Assembly (NCBI GenBank): GCA_002238685.1
Contig: MPMV01000031.1
Location: forward strand, 1-50,793
Source of the DNA: a bacterium EF100-94H03 bin56
Lineage (GTDB): Bacteria; Pseudomonadota; Alphaproteobacteria; SP197
DNA length: 50,793 nucleotides
Direction: 5' to 3'
Shown: positions 35,268 through 41,358 of the stretch, piece by piece
How positions within the stretch are numbered: position 1 is the stretch's first letter
How the letters are laid out: each line of letters opens with the position of its first letter
The notes under the pieces: model-generated
Seen by the model: the letters and a program-made list of their open reading frames with translations, nothing else
Told to the model about the DNA's origin: nothing
Databases searched by the model: none
Made by a program: the position numbers and the translations under genes

Positions 35268-36314
35268 ATGATCAACTGGGAGGACCACGGACACCGGGAC
35301 GGAGCGGTGGGCCTGTCCGGCCTTGCGATGAGCGGCCGCCGCTACCAGGTCTCGGGCCCCGAGACAGGCGTGGAGGCGGTGGCATGGGGCGCCCTCGTCT
35401 CTGAGCCGGGTGAATTGCCGGATGGAGCGTTCCTGGAGATTGCGAGGGGCGTTACCCGCGACGAGGCCGTTGAGGCGTGTCTCTGCCACGAGGGGAGACT
35501 GTGCGTGGAGGAGGCGCGGAGTATCGCCAGGGATGCGCTGGCGTTTCGCGGGCGCATGCCCTTGTCTGACGGCGAAGGTGCCTGGCGAGCCGAGGCGCGA
35601 TCTCTGATCGGGAGGGTGACGGAGATCGATCTCGATGTGCCTGGCGTCAGGGCCGCCGTCGAGGAGGAGGTGTCTCTGGCGGCGGCCCGGCCGGCGGACG
35701 TCCTCACCGCCGAGGCCTTCATCGAACGGGTCCGAAAGGATGCGCGGGGGCTGCAACTGATCGAGTGGCGAGAGATCGAGGAGATCTGGCCCGAACACTT
35801 GACCTACGCGTACGGCGAGGGGCCGCCCGGCGCAGGCGGGGTGCGGCGTGAGTATCACGTCTCCGCAAGCGACGAGACGGGGGCCACATGGGGCGGTGGC
35901 AGGTATCCGGATGGCCCGGGCGGTCCGGACCTGGCGCAGGGGGTTTCGCGCGAAGAGGCAATGACCGCGTGCGAACGCTACGAGGCGAACCTGTGGGTGC
36001 AGGAGGCGCGGAGTTTCGCCAGGGAAGCGCTGGCATTTCGCGGCCGCTGGCCTTCCTCCGACGATCACGCTCAGTGGCGGGAAGCGGCGAAGTCGCTGCT
36101 CGCGCGGGCGGGGCGTCTCGATCTCGATGTGCCCGGCATCAGGGCCGCCATCGAGGCGGAGGTGGCATTGGCGGCGGCCAGGCCTGAGGACGTCCTCACC
36201 GCCGAGGCCTTCGTCGGGCGCGTCCAGACGAAAACGCACCGGCGCCTGGCGATGGCGGACCTGGCGGAGGCGCGCATGCAGCGGCGGGCACTGGGACAGG
36301 GGTTCCGGGCATAG
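35268..36314 (+). CDS. Unknown protein with two copies of a ~90-residue module
   Basis: 348 residues, no known family recognised. Two similar halves each hold a variable front (YQVSGPETG.. and YHVSASDETG..) and a conserved module: EARSIARDALAFRGRMP..DLDVPGVRAAVEEEV.LAAARPADVLTAEAF, then EARSFAREALAFRGRWP..DLDVPGIRAAIEAEVALAAARPEDVLTAEAF. A third copy ends the ArdC-like protein at 47621-49000, including the C-terminal QGFRA. The module looks helical and soluble. Start ATG 35268 is preferred over 35262 because GGGAG is then seven bases away. It is probably controlled by the octamer site just upstream. Confidence 0.75.
   Translation: MINWEDHGHRDGAVGLSGLAMSGRRYQVSGPETGVEAVAWGALVSEPGELPDGAFLEIARGVTRDEAVEACLCHEGRLCVEEARSIARDALAFRGRMPLSDGEGAWRAEARSLIGRVTEIDLDVPGVRAAVEEEVSLAAARPADVLTAEAFIERVRKDARGLQLIEWREIEEIWPEHLTYAYGEGPPGAGGVRREYHVSASDETGATWGGGRYPDGPGGPDLAQGVSREEAMTACERYEANLWVQEARSFAREALAFRGRWPSSDDHAQWREAAKSLLARAGRLDLDVPGIRAAIEAEVALAAARPEDVLTAEAFVGRVQTKTHRRLAMADLAEARMQRRALGQGFRA
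35505..36314. repeat. Internal DNA repeat encoding the module (copies 1 and 2)
   Basis: Copies begin at 35505 and 35997 and share long near-identical stretches such as CGCCAGGGA-GCGCTGGC and CTCACCGCCGAGGCCTTC. A third copy is at 48692-49000. High DNA-level similarity points to recent duplication. Confidence 0.8.
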
Positions 36315-36582
36315 GGCCCGCAAGGCCGGCGACATCGGACAGGAGAGAACGGATGACCACGCAACTCCGTTGGATCACGACTCCACCGGACGCTCCTTGT
36401 CCTGGCAGCGGCCGACTATGCGGCGGGAAAGCGGACGAACGAGAGGACGGACATCGTGACCGTGCGAGGATGAACGGACGGGCGTCGCGAAGACATGCCT
36501 GGAGTGACGGGTGGAGAAGCGATGCGCAATTGCGCAATTGCGCAGTTGCGCAAGTGGGCAACGCAGTAAGGGAGAATGAGGA
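36315..36582. other. Spacer holding the octamer array
   Basis: About 270 bases after the module protein. Open frames are present but I see no protein-like sequence; the only notable feature is the 5-unit array at 36523-36562. Confidence 0.4.
36523..36562. promoter_or_regulatory. TGCGCAAT octamer array, 5 units
   Basis: Five contiguous units: TGCGCAAT, TGCGCAAT, TGCGCAGT, TGCGCAAG, TGGGCAAC, with no spacer. This is the longest and cleanest array. It lies 20 bases upstream of a small open frame and about 210 before the RepC-like gene at 36773. Confidence 0.75.
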
Positions 36583-36792
36583 ATGGCGAAGGGCCGGCAA
36601 CCGACGACCAGCCTGGCGCCGATCGCGCGGCAGGTGTGGCGGCAGACGAGAACGCGGCGGCGCGGGCGGTGCTCCTCGACTGCGCAGGAAGCGGGCAACG
36701 TGCTGGCGCTGATCAACCGGGAGGACCGCGCGAGAGGTGACGGTGAACTCAAGATCGAGACGGGGTGGCGGCATGGCAATGAGGATGAGTGA
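36583..36792 (+). CDS. Small hypothetical protein (69 residues)
   Basis: ATG 36583 has GGGAG eight bases upstream and sits right behind the octamer array, which is the main reason to list it. The sequence is basic at the start and ends LINREDRARGDGELKIET. The LINREDRARGDG part resembles MINWEDHGHRDG at the start of the module protein at 35268, so it may be a remnant of a duplicated leader gene. It overlaps the next gene by 20 bases. Confidence 0.35.
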   Translation: MAKGRQPTTSLAPIARQVWRQTRTRRRGRCSSTAQEAGNVLALINREDRARGDGELKIETGWRHGNEDE

Positions 36793-37207
36793 GCGGATCG
36801 ACCGGGCGCTGAAGTCGGGAGATCCGGGTGTCTTCTTCGACGCGGCGGGTGGTCTGCCGGCGGGCGTGGGCAAGGACGACCTGCTCGGCGCGATCATGGC
36901 GGTAGGGCGTGATTGCGGGCTCTCTGCCGATGAAGTCGACGTGCTCTCCTTCCTGGTGGCGGTGACCCAGACCCGCGAATGGCGGGGAACGAAGGCATGG
37001 CCGCGGGTGCAGGCGAGGGCGGTGGACATTGCCGGGTACTACCAGATGGATGCGCGGCGGGTCGTGGAGGCCGAGCGCAGTCTCGCCGGCAAGGGGTGGA
37101 TCGGCATGGCCGCGGGTGCGAACGGCGGAGCGGGCGGCGGTGCGGGTTCTCCCCTGGTGGGGAGTGAGACGGACGAGCTCTGCCTGCGGCCGCTGCTGGA
37201 CCGCTGA
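36773..37207 (+). CDS. Stand-alone RepC N-terminal-domain paralog
   Basis: 144 residues. It aligns along its length with the N-terminal winged-helix domain of the repC gene at 30488: GLPAGVGKDDLLGAIMAVGR, CGLSADEVDVLSFLVAVTQT, ARAVDIAGYYQMDARRVVEA, ERSLAGKGWIGMA, and it ends at a block (ELCLRPLL) equivalent to the RepC DLRPL boundary. The C-terminal domain is absent and the stop follows directly. It could be a DNA-binding regulator derived from RepC, a copy-number modulator or a relic. Start among ATG 36773, 36779 and 36785 is uncertain. Confidence 0.65.
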   Translation: MAMRMSERIDRALKSGDPGVFFDAAGGLPAGVGKDDLLGAIMAVGRDCGLSADEVDVLSFLVAVTQTREWRGTKAWPRVQARAVDIAGYYQMDARRVVEAERSLAGKGWIGMAAGANGGAGGGAGSPLVGSETDELCLRPLLDR

Positions 37208-37222
37208 GAGACCATCTGCTGC

Positions 37223-37453
37223 ATGGTCGTGGCGGGCATGGCGGCGAGGCGGGTGGTGAACTATCTGCGCGCTGCGATCGAGTGGCGGGCGGATGGTCTT
37301 GGACGGGAGAGTACCCAGGGCGAGGTGGAAGAGTCAGGCCTCTACGCGACATTGGCGGAGCTGGCCGTCGAGTGCGACCGGCTCCTGCTGTCACTGGAAG
37401 TCCTGATCGCCGTACCCCTGGAGTTCGACGACGACACGCAACCGGAGGACTGA
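37223..37453 (+). CDS. Small hypothetical protein (76 residues)
   Basis: No family recognised. Predicted helical: VVNYLRAAIEWRADGL and LYATLAELAVECDRLLLSLE, with an acidic C-terminus. It fits tightly between the RepC-like gene and the thermonuclease (stop four bases before the latter's ATG), which favours a real gene. The ribosome site at ATG 37223 is weak; ATG 37238 is an alternative. Confidence 0.5.
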   Translation: MVVAGMAARRVVNYLRAAIEWRADGLGRESTQGEVEESGLYATLAELAVECDRLLLSLEVLIAVPLEFDDDTQPED

Positions 37454-37456
37454 ACG

Positions 37457-38554
37457 ATGAGCGATGACGCGAAGAAGGTGACGGCGGAAGACCGAAGGGC
37501 CTGGAAGACATGGCGATGCCCGCCGGGATGGTGGCGGGCGGCGCGGGCTTCAGCCGCCATCGTCGCGTCGTGCGCCCTGGTGGCTGCGTGCGGTGGCGGC
37601 GGCGGGAATGTCCCGACGGACGTCGGTGAATCGTCGCCCATGGACGAACCGCTGCGGCCGACCGTCCGGGTGATCGACGCGGACACGGTCGACATCGACG
37701 GGACGCGCTGGCGGCTGCACGGCATCGATGCGCCGGAGACGGACCAGACCTGCCGCGCCTGGGGACGGACCTGGGCGTGCGGGCAAGCGGCCACGGAAGC
37801 GCTCGAGTCGCGGGCCGCGGGCATGAGTTGCGCGGGCAGCGAAACCGACGTCTACGGGCGCACGATCGGGGTGTGCTCGTCGGGCGGCGAGGATCTGAAT
37901 GCCTGGCTCGTGGACCAGGGTTGGGCCCTGGCCTACCGGCGGTACGCCGAGGACTATGTGGGCCAGGAGGAAGAGGCCCGGACGGAGAGGCGTGGGATCC
38001 ATCTCGGGGAGTTTGTCGAACCGTGGAACTGGCGGCGAGGCGGGCGGCTCGAGGGAGAGGACACCTTCATCTCGATCGCTTCCGGCGAACTGGACGTCGG
38101 CGCACTCGCCGACCGGATGCTCCGCGGCGATGATGCGCACGTGTACGGCCGCTGGCTGGACGACAGCGTGTTCGCGGTGGTGAATGACACGGTGACCGTC
38201 TCCTTCGGCGCTTCGCCCGGCACGACGCCCACCAGGATCGGTGGCGGTGTCTGGCAGGGGGCCATCGTCGCTATCGACACCCGGACCGGGGAGCGCATCT
38301 CGGGCGAGGCCGTGATCGATATCGACGACTTCGAGATCCCCGCTGTCGATATCGCGTTCAGCGCCATCAAGGACGTGCATGGAGACGCCAGGGACGATCT
38401 CGGCTGGGAGAACATCCCGGTGGACGAGGGCGCGTTCCAGGCGAGGGGTGCTGCTGGCTCGATCGAGGGGCGTTTCTATGGGAGCGACCACGGTGACGTG
38501 GGAGGAATCTTCGAGCGCGACAACCTCTTGGGCGCTTTCGGCGGATCGCGGTGA
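37457..38554 (+). CDS. Thermonuclease-domain lipoprotein with TbpB-like C-terminal barrel
   Basis: 365 residues. A hydrophobic stretch (ASAAIVASCALVAAC) ends in a lipobox cysteine at residue 45, suggesting a lipoprotein. Residues about 68-170 are a staphylococcal-nuclease domain: VIDADTVDIDGTRWRLHGID with APETDQTC, and DVYGRTIGV, so both catalytic arginines and the glutamate are present. The C-terminal 150 residues resemble the TbpB-like surface beta-barrel family (GSIEGRFYGSDHGDVGGIFE). It would be a cell-surface nuclease. The two-domain union is unusual. Confidence 0.75.
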   Translation: MSDDAKKVTAEDRRAWKTWRCPPGWWRAARASAAIVASCALVAACGGGGGNVPTDVGESSPMDEPLRPTVRVIDADTVDIDGTRWRLHGIDAPETDQTCRAWGRTWACGQAATEALESRAAGMSCAGSETDVYGRTIGVCSSGGEDLNAWLVDQGWALAYRRYAEDYVGQEEEARTERRGIHLGEFVEPWNWRRGGRLEGEDTFISIASGELDVGALADRMLRGDDAHVYGRWLDDSVFAVVNDTVTVSFGASPGTTPTRIGGGVWQGAIVAIDTRTGERISGEAVIDIDDFEIPAVDIAFSAIKDVHGDARDDLGWENIPVDEGAFQARGAAGSIEGRFYGSDHGDVGGIFERDNLLGAFGGSR

Positions 38555-38575
38555 GGGAAGCAGTGATGGGCTTGG

Positions 38576-39130
38576 ATGACCTCAGCGCAGCGCCGGAATG
38601 GTGTCGGGTCGCACCACGCCCGAGAGACCGGCAAGGGCGTCGGGCACCAGGGCGAGAACGTGCAGCCGTTCCCGGTCACGCGTCTCGGCCAGCGTGATGT
38701 CCCGTGGCAGCGCGGGCTCTCCGGGGTCGAGGTTGACGTCCTCGTATTTCTGGTGGCGCTGTCTCGCGAGACCGATTGGCGTGGCGCGGGTGCGAGGCCG
38801 GTGGTGCGGGTGTGCGCTGAGGACATCGCAGTGTACTTCCAGGTTGATGTCCGACGAAGCCACGAGGCCGAAAGCGGCCTCGGCGACAAGGCCTGGATCG
38901 ACCTCGGTCCGGACGAGAATCGCGGACCCGCCTGCAGGCGGGGTTCTATCCGGGCGAGGACGGTGGCGCGTGACGTCGACTTGCGGCGGCTTCTCTCCCA
39001 CTGGAAGGTTCCGTGCAGCCTGGCCGTAGCGAATCTGACGGTCGGATGGGCGACGGGGACTCTGCGGCACGGGATCGCGTGGCGGAGGAGCTGGCGGGGA
39101 GAGCGGCTGGGCGTGGGGACTGGCGAGGGG
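38576..39130 (+). pseudogene. Chimeric frame: GNAT tail (antisense) fused to a RepC-like domain
   Basis: From 38720 the frame encodes a third RepC N-domain copy (VEVDVLVFLVALSRETDWRG, RVCAEDIAVYFQVDVRRSHE, GDKAWIDLGPDEN), but everything before it has been replaced by the 138-bp copy of the GNAT 3' end, read on the opposite strand and in frame. Homology fades after DVDLRRLL. It lacks the recognition part preceding CGLS and is best seen as a broken RepC paralog. Confidence 0.6.
38582..38719. repeat. 138-bp perfect direct repeat, copy B (GNAT 3' end)
   Basis: Identical to 18991-19128. The right boundary is the junction with the RepC-like sequence at 38720; the left boundary coincides with the GNAT stop codon. 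No other GNAT sequence is present here. Confidence 0.95.
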
Positions 39131-39236
39131 GGATGGGGCGCCCCGGAGCTGGGGCGGGGGGGGGCGACTCAAGGCCACCTTGCCAGGGGCGGCGAGCGGG
39201 AGCCGCCCCTGCCCCGGCGGGGGGTGCCCTGGGACT

Positions 39237-39416
39237 GGCGCTGGGGTGCGTCATCAAGGGCAACATTGCCAGCGACGGCGAGCGGATCTACCACGTTCCG
39301 GGTGGTGGGTTCCACGAGCGGACCAGCATCGACGCCGCGCGTGGCGAGCGGTGATTCTGCTCCGAGGCCGAGGCCAGGGAGACGGGATGGCGGCGCTCGA
39401 AGCGGCAGCCGTTCCG
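39237..39416 (+). pseudogene. Sunset-domain (nuclease-associated) remnant with nonsense codon
   Basis: One frame reads GCVIKGNIASDGERIYHVPG, GGFHERTSIDAARGER, then a TGA at 39352-39354, then FCSEAEARETGWRRSKR. The intact family has GERWFC, so TGG (Trp) has become TGA. This domain often ends thermonuclease proteins. The piece before it is low-complexity and unrecognised, so it is a remnant of a lost gene, perhaps originally the tail of a nuclease gene such as the one at 37457. Confidence 0.65.
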
Positions 39417-39617
39417 ATGGTGCAGGTGGCGCGCGGCGGGCGGAGCGGGTTTCACTCGCCCGTCGTCGATGATCGCGACGACGTCCTGCAACTGATGCAA
39501 GCGAGGTTCGGCGAAGGGGCCCCGATCTCGAACGGATGGCGGTCGGTGTGGAGCCGGATCCCGGCCGCCGACATCGCCCAGGCCCACCGGGCCCTCCTGG
39601 CGTGCGCCGGGACATGA
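39387..39617 (+). CDS. Small hypothetical protein (76 residues)
   Basis: ATG 39387 follows AGGGAGA. The sequence (DDVLQLMQARFGEGAPI then WSRIPAADIAQAHRALLACA) is not recognised. It overlaps an ATG of the next gene (ATGA at 39614), suggesting translation with the deoxyribosyltransferase. Confidence 0.5.
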   Translation: MAALEAAAVPMVQVARGGRSGFHSPVVDDRDDVLQLMQARFGEGAPISNGWRSVWSRIPAADIAQAHRALLACAGT

Positions 39618-39637
39618 TCCAGGTGGAAAGGACGGCG

Positions 39638-40156
39638 ATGACGAAACCGACTCTCCACCTCGCCAACGACTACGGGTTCTCGCGGTCCCTCACCGCCGGG
39701 CCTCTCCATGACCGCGTCACCGCGCTTGAGGATCTCGGCGCCGTAGTGCGGGAACCTTTCGCCGCGGCCGATGGGACCGAGCCCGATTCACCGCAGTGGG
39801 CGTGGCGCATCGGCCGGGCCGACGTCAACGCGGTGCCCCAGGCCGATGGCGTCTTCGCCGTCGTCAACGGCCGTTCTCCGGACGAGGGCGTGATGGTCGA
39901 GGTTGGCCTCGCGATCGCCTGGCGCAAGCCGGTGAGCTTCTTCCGCGGCGACGTCCGGCGCTGTTCTGACAGCGAGGGCTATCCGCTCAATCTGATGCTG
40001 TTCGCCGGGTACGGCGCCGAGGACTGGCGGCATTGCTGGTACGAGAGCCTTGAAGATCCGGGCGATCCCGATCGCGCACTGGTGCGCTGGCTCGCCGGCG
40101 ATGCCGTCCGCCTTGTCGCTTTGGAGCCGGGTGTTGCCACGGCGGGCGATGGTTGA
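39638..40156 (+). CDS. Nucleoside 2-deoxyribosyltransferase
   Basis: 172 residues of PF05014 type: PTLHLANDYGFSRSLTAGPL, WAWRIGRADVNAVPQADGVF, DEGVMVEVGLAIAWRKPVSF with the nucleophile glutamate in VEVGLAIA, and SEGYPLNLMLF. It swaps the base on 2'-deoxynucleosides. ATG 39638 (MTKPTLHLANDYGFS) is preceded by GGAAAGGA and fits homologs; ATG 39614 is the alternative. On mobile DNA such enzymes may modify or sanitise nucleotides. Confidence 0.9.
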   Translation: MTKPTLHLANDYGFSRSLTAGPLHDRVTALEDLGAVVREPFAAADGTEPDSPQWAWRIGRADVNAVPQADGVFAVVNGRSPDEGVMVEVGLAIAWRKPVSFFRGDVRRCSDSEGYPLNLMLFAGYGAEDWRHCWYESLEDPGDPDRALVRWLAGDAVRLVALEPGVATAGDG

Positions 40157-40276
40157 CGCTTGCGATGACGGCCAGGTCTCCTCGCCCGTACGAAGGAAGC
40201 ACTGTAGTCTGGCGCCAGCGGTTTGCAGTGGCACGCTGCCGCCGGATGGCACGGGATAGTGAGGGAGCACCAAGAC

Positions 40277-40591
40277 ATGACGGATGTGGACGGACGGGAC
40301 GACGGCAAGGCGGCCGCCGCCGAAGGCAGCGAGGCCCCGGCCATGACCGAAGAGGAGGAGAACGCCTGGCTTGCCGGCCTCGGGTTCTCGATCAGCAGCG
40401 GCGTGGAGGACGGAGAGGAGGGCGAGCGGTGGTTCCTCTGCGACGCCGCGAACGGCGTTCCCATAGGGTACGGCTTTCCTTCGCGCGCGGACGCCGTCGC
40501 GGCTGCCCGGATCAGCGAGGGTTGGGTCACCGAGGCGAAGGAGTTCCTAGCGGAGCAGTCTGGCGACGGAGGAGGCGAGGCCTCAACCTGA
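40277..40591 (+). CDS. Hypothetical acidic protein (104 residues)
   Basis: ATG 40277 has GGGAGC about 10 bases upstream. Acidic front (TEEEENAWLAGLGFSISSGV) and WFLCDAANGVPIGYGFPSRA, then DAVAAARISEGWVTEAKEF. Not recognised. It converges on the minus-strand gene at 40595, with only three bases between their stops. Confidence 0.5.
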   Translation: MTDVDGRDDGKAAAAEGSEAPAMTEEEENAWLAGLGFSISSGVEDGEEGERWFLCDAANGVPIGYGFPSRADAVAAARISEGWVTEAKEFLAEQSGDGGGEAST

Positions 40592-40594
40592 CAC

Positions 40595-40933
40595 TCAGAC
40601 GAGGGAGCGTTCCGCTCCGGCGTCGCCCGCCGCCGGCTCAGCCGGCGCTGGCGGCTGAGTCGCATTCGTTGCCTGCCTGCTGGATTTCTTCTTCGGCGGC
40701 GCATCGTCACCGGCGGCGATCCTAGCGATGGCCGCGGCCGACACAATGATCCCGTGCGTCTTGAGGCTGTCGCGGATCTGCTCGGGCGTGACGCCGCGGC
40801 GACTGGCCGCGATGATCTGCGGCTTTAAAAGCTCCAGCACGCCATCGAGTGTGATCGACAGCGGCTTGATCGCGGCAATGTCCGCCTCGATCGCCGGCAG
40901 ATCGAGGTGTGCTTCAACGAAGGTGCGTGGCAT
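40595..40933 (-). CDS. Small helical protein, probable conjugation accessory
   Basis: 112 residues from ATG 40933, with AGGA seven bases and GGGAGA 14 bases upstream. IKPLSITLDGVLELLKPQII, ASRRGVTPEQIRDSLKTHGI and IIVSAAAIARI resemble a helix-turn-helix (VTPEQIRDSL..IIVSAAAIARI), followed by a basic and proline-rich tail. Divergent placement beside a relaxase gene is typical of relaxosome accessory or control proteins. The role is inferred from position. Confidence 0.55.
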   Translation of the reverse strand: MPRTFVEAHLDLPAIEADIAAIKPLSITLDGVLELLKPQIIAASRRGVTPEQIRDSLKTHGIIVSAAAIARIAAGDDAPPKKKSSRQATNATQPPAPAEPAAGDAGAERSLV

Positions 40934-41296
40934 CGCGCGTCCTGTCTCCCTGTCTGACGGCCTCATCTTGCCGGGCCGGACGGCGGCGTCAACGTCCTCT
41001 GGCCGCACGGCTACCGGGATGGCCGGCAGCCCACTGTCACTCCGCGTTCCGTTTCGGTCGATGGTCCCCGGCAAACGCCGGACGCCGGCACTGGCGACGA
41101 AACCTCCCATACTGCTGAGCGGCACGCGAACGGGGAACGGGTTGACACGACCGGATGCTGGAGTCAATGTCATTACTGGAACGCAAAATGATTTCACACC
41201 TGTTCACTAAAAGTGAGACATATTACACTACGTGATGATCTGACCTCGATGACTGTCGCCACAGTTACCCCGCAAATCCTGGAAAGGCCGCGAAAC
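40934..41296. promoter_or_regulatory. Divergent region upstream of the relaxase; candidate oriT
   Basis: 363 bases between the divergent accessory and relaxase genes. TTGACA at 41143-41148 is a good -35 for the relaxase side. From about 41170 to 41245 the DNA is far more A/T-rich than its surroundings and holds an inverted repeat TCACT-AAA-AGTGA (41204-41216) and CACTACGTG. Transfer origins of MobF systems commonly sit here, but no nic consensus was recognised. Confidence 0.4.
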
Positions 41297-41344
41297 ATGC
41301 TCACAATCAACGGCTTGCTCTCCGCGCCGCGAACGCGGGCCTGA
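41297..41344 (+). other. Possible original start of the relaxase, cut off by a frameshift
   Basis: ATG 41297 has GGAAAGG nine bases upstream and reads MLTINGLLSAP, resembling the start of MobF relaxases, but stops at 41342. The matching continuation (ANAGLTRERFVVATVNGMAA) is in the frame of the big gene. One missing base near 41327 would explain it. Confidence 0.5.
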
Positions 41345-41358
41345 CACGGGAGCGGTTC

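Noticed and set aside
36523..36562. CRISPR array
   Set aside because: Units are 8 bases with no spacers and no cas genes; these are iteron or operator repeats.
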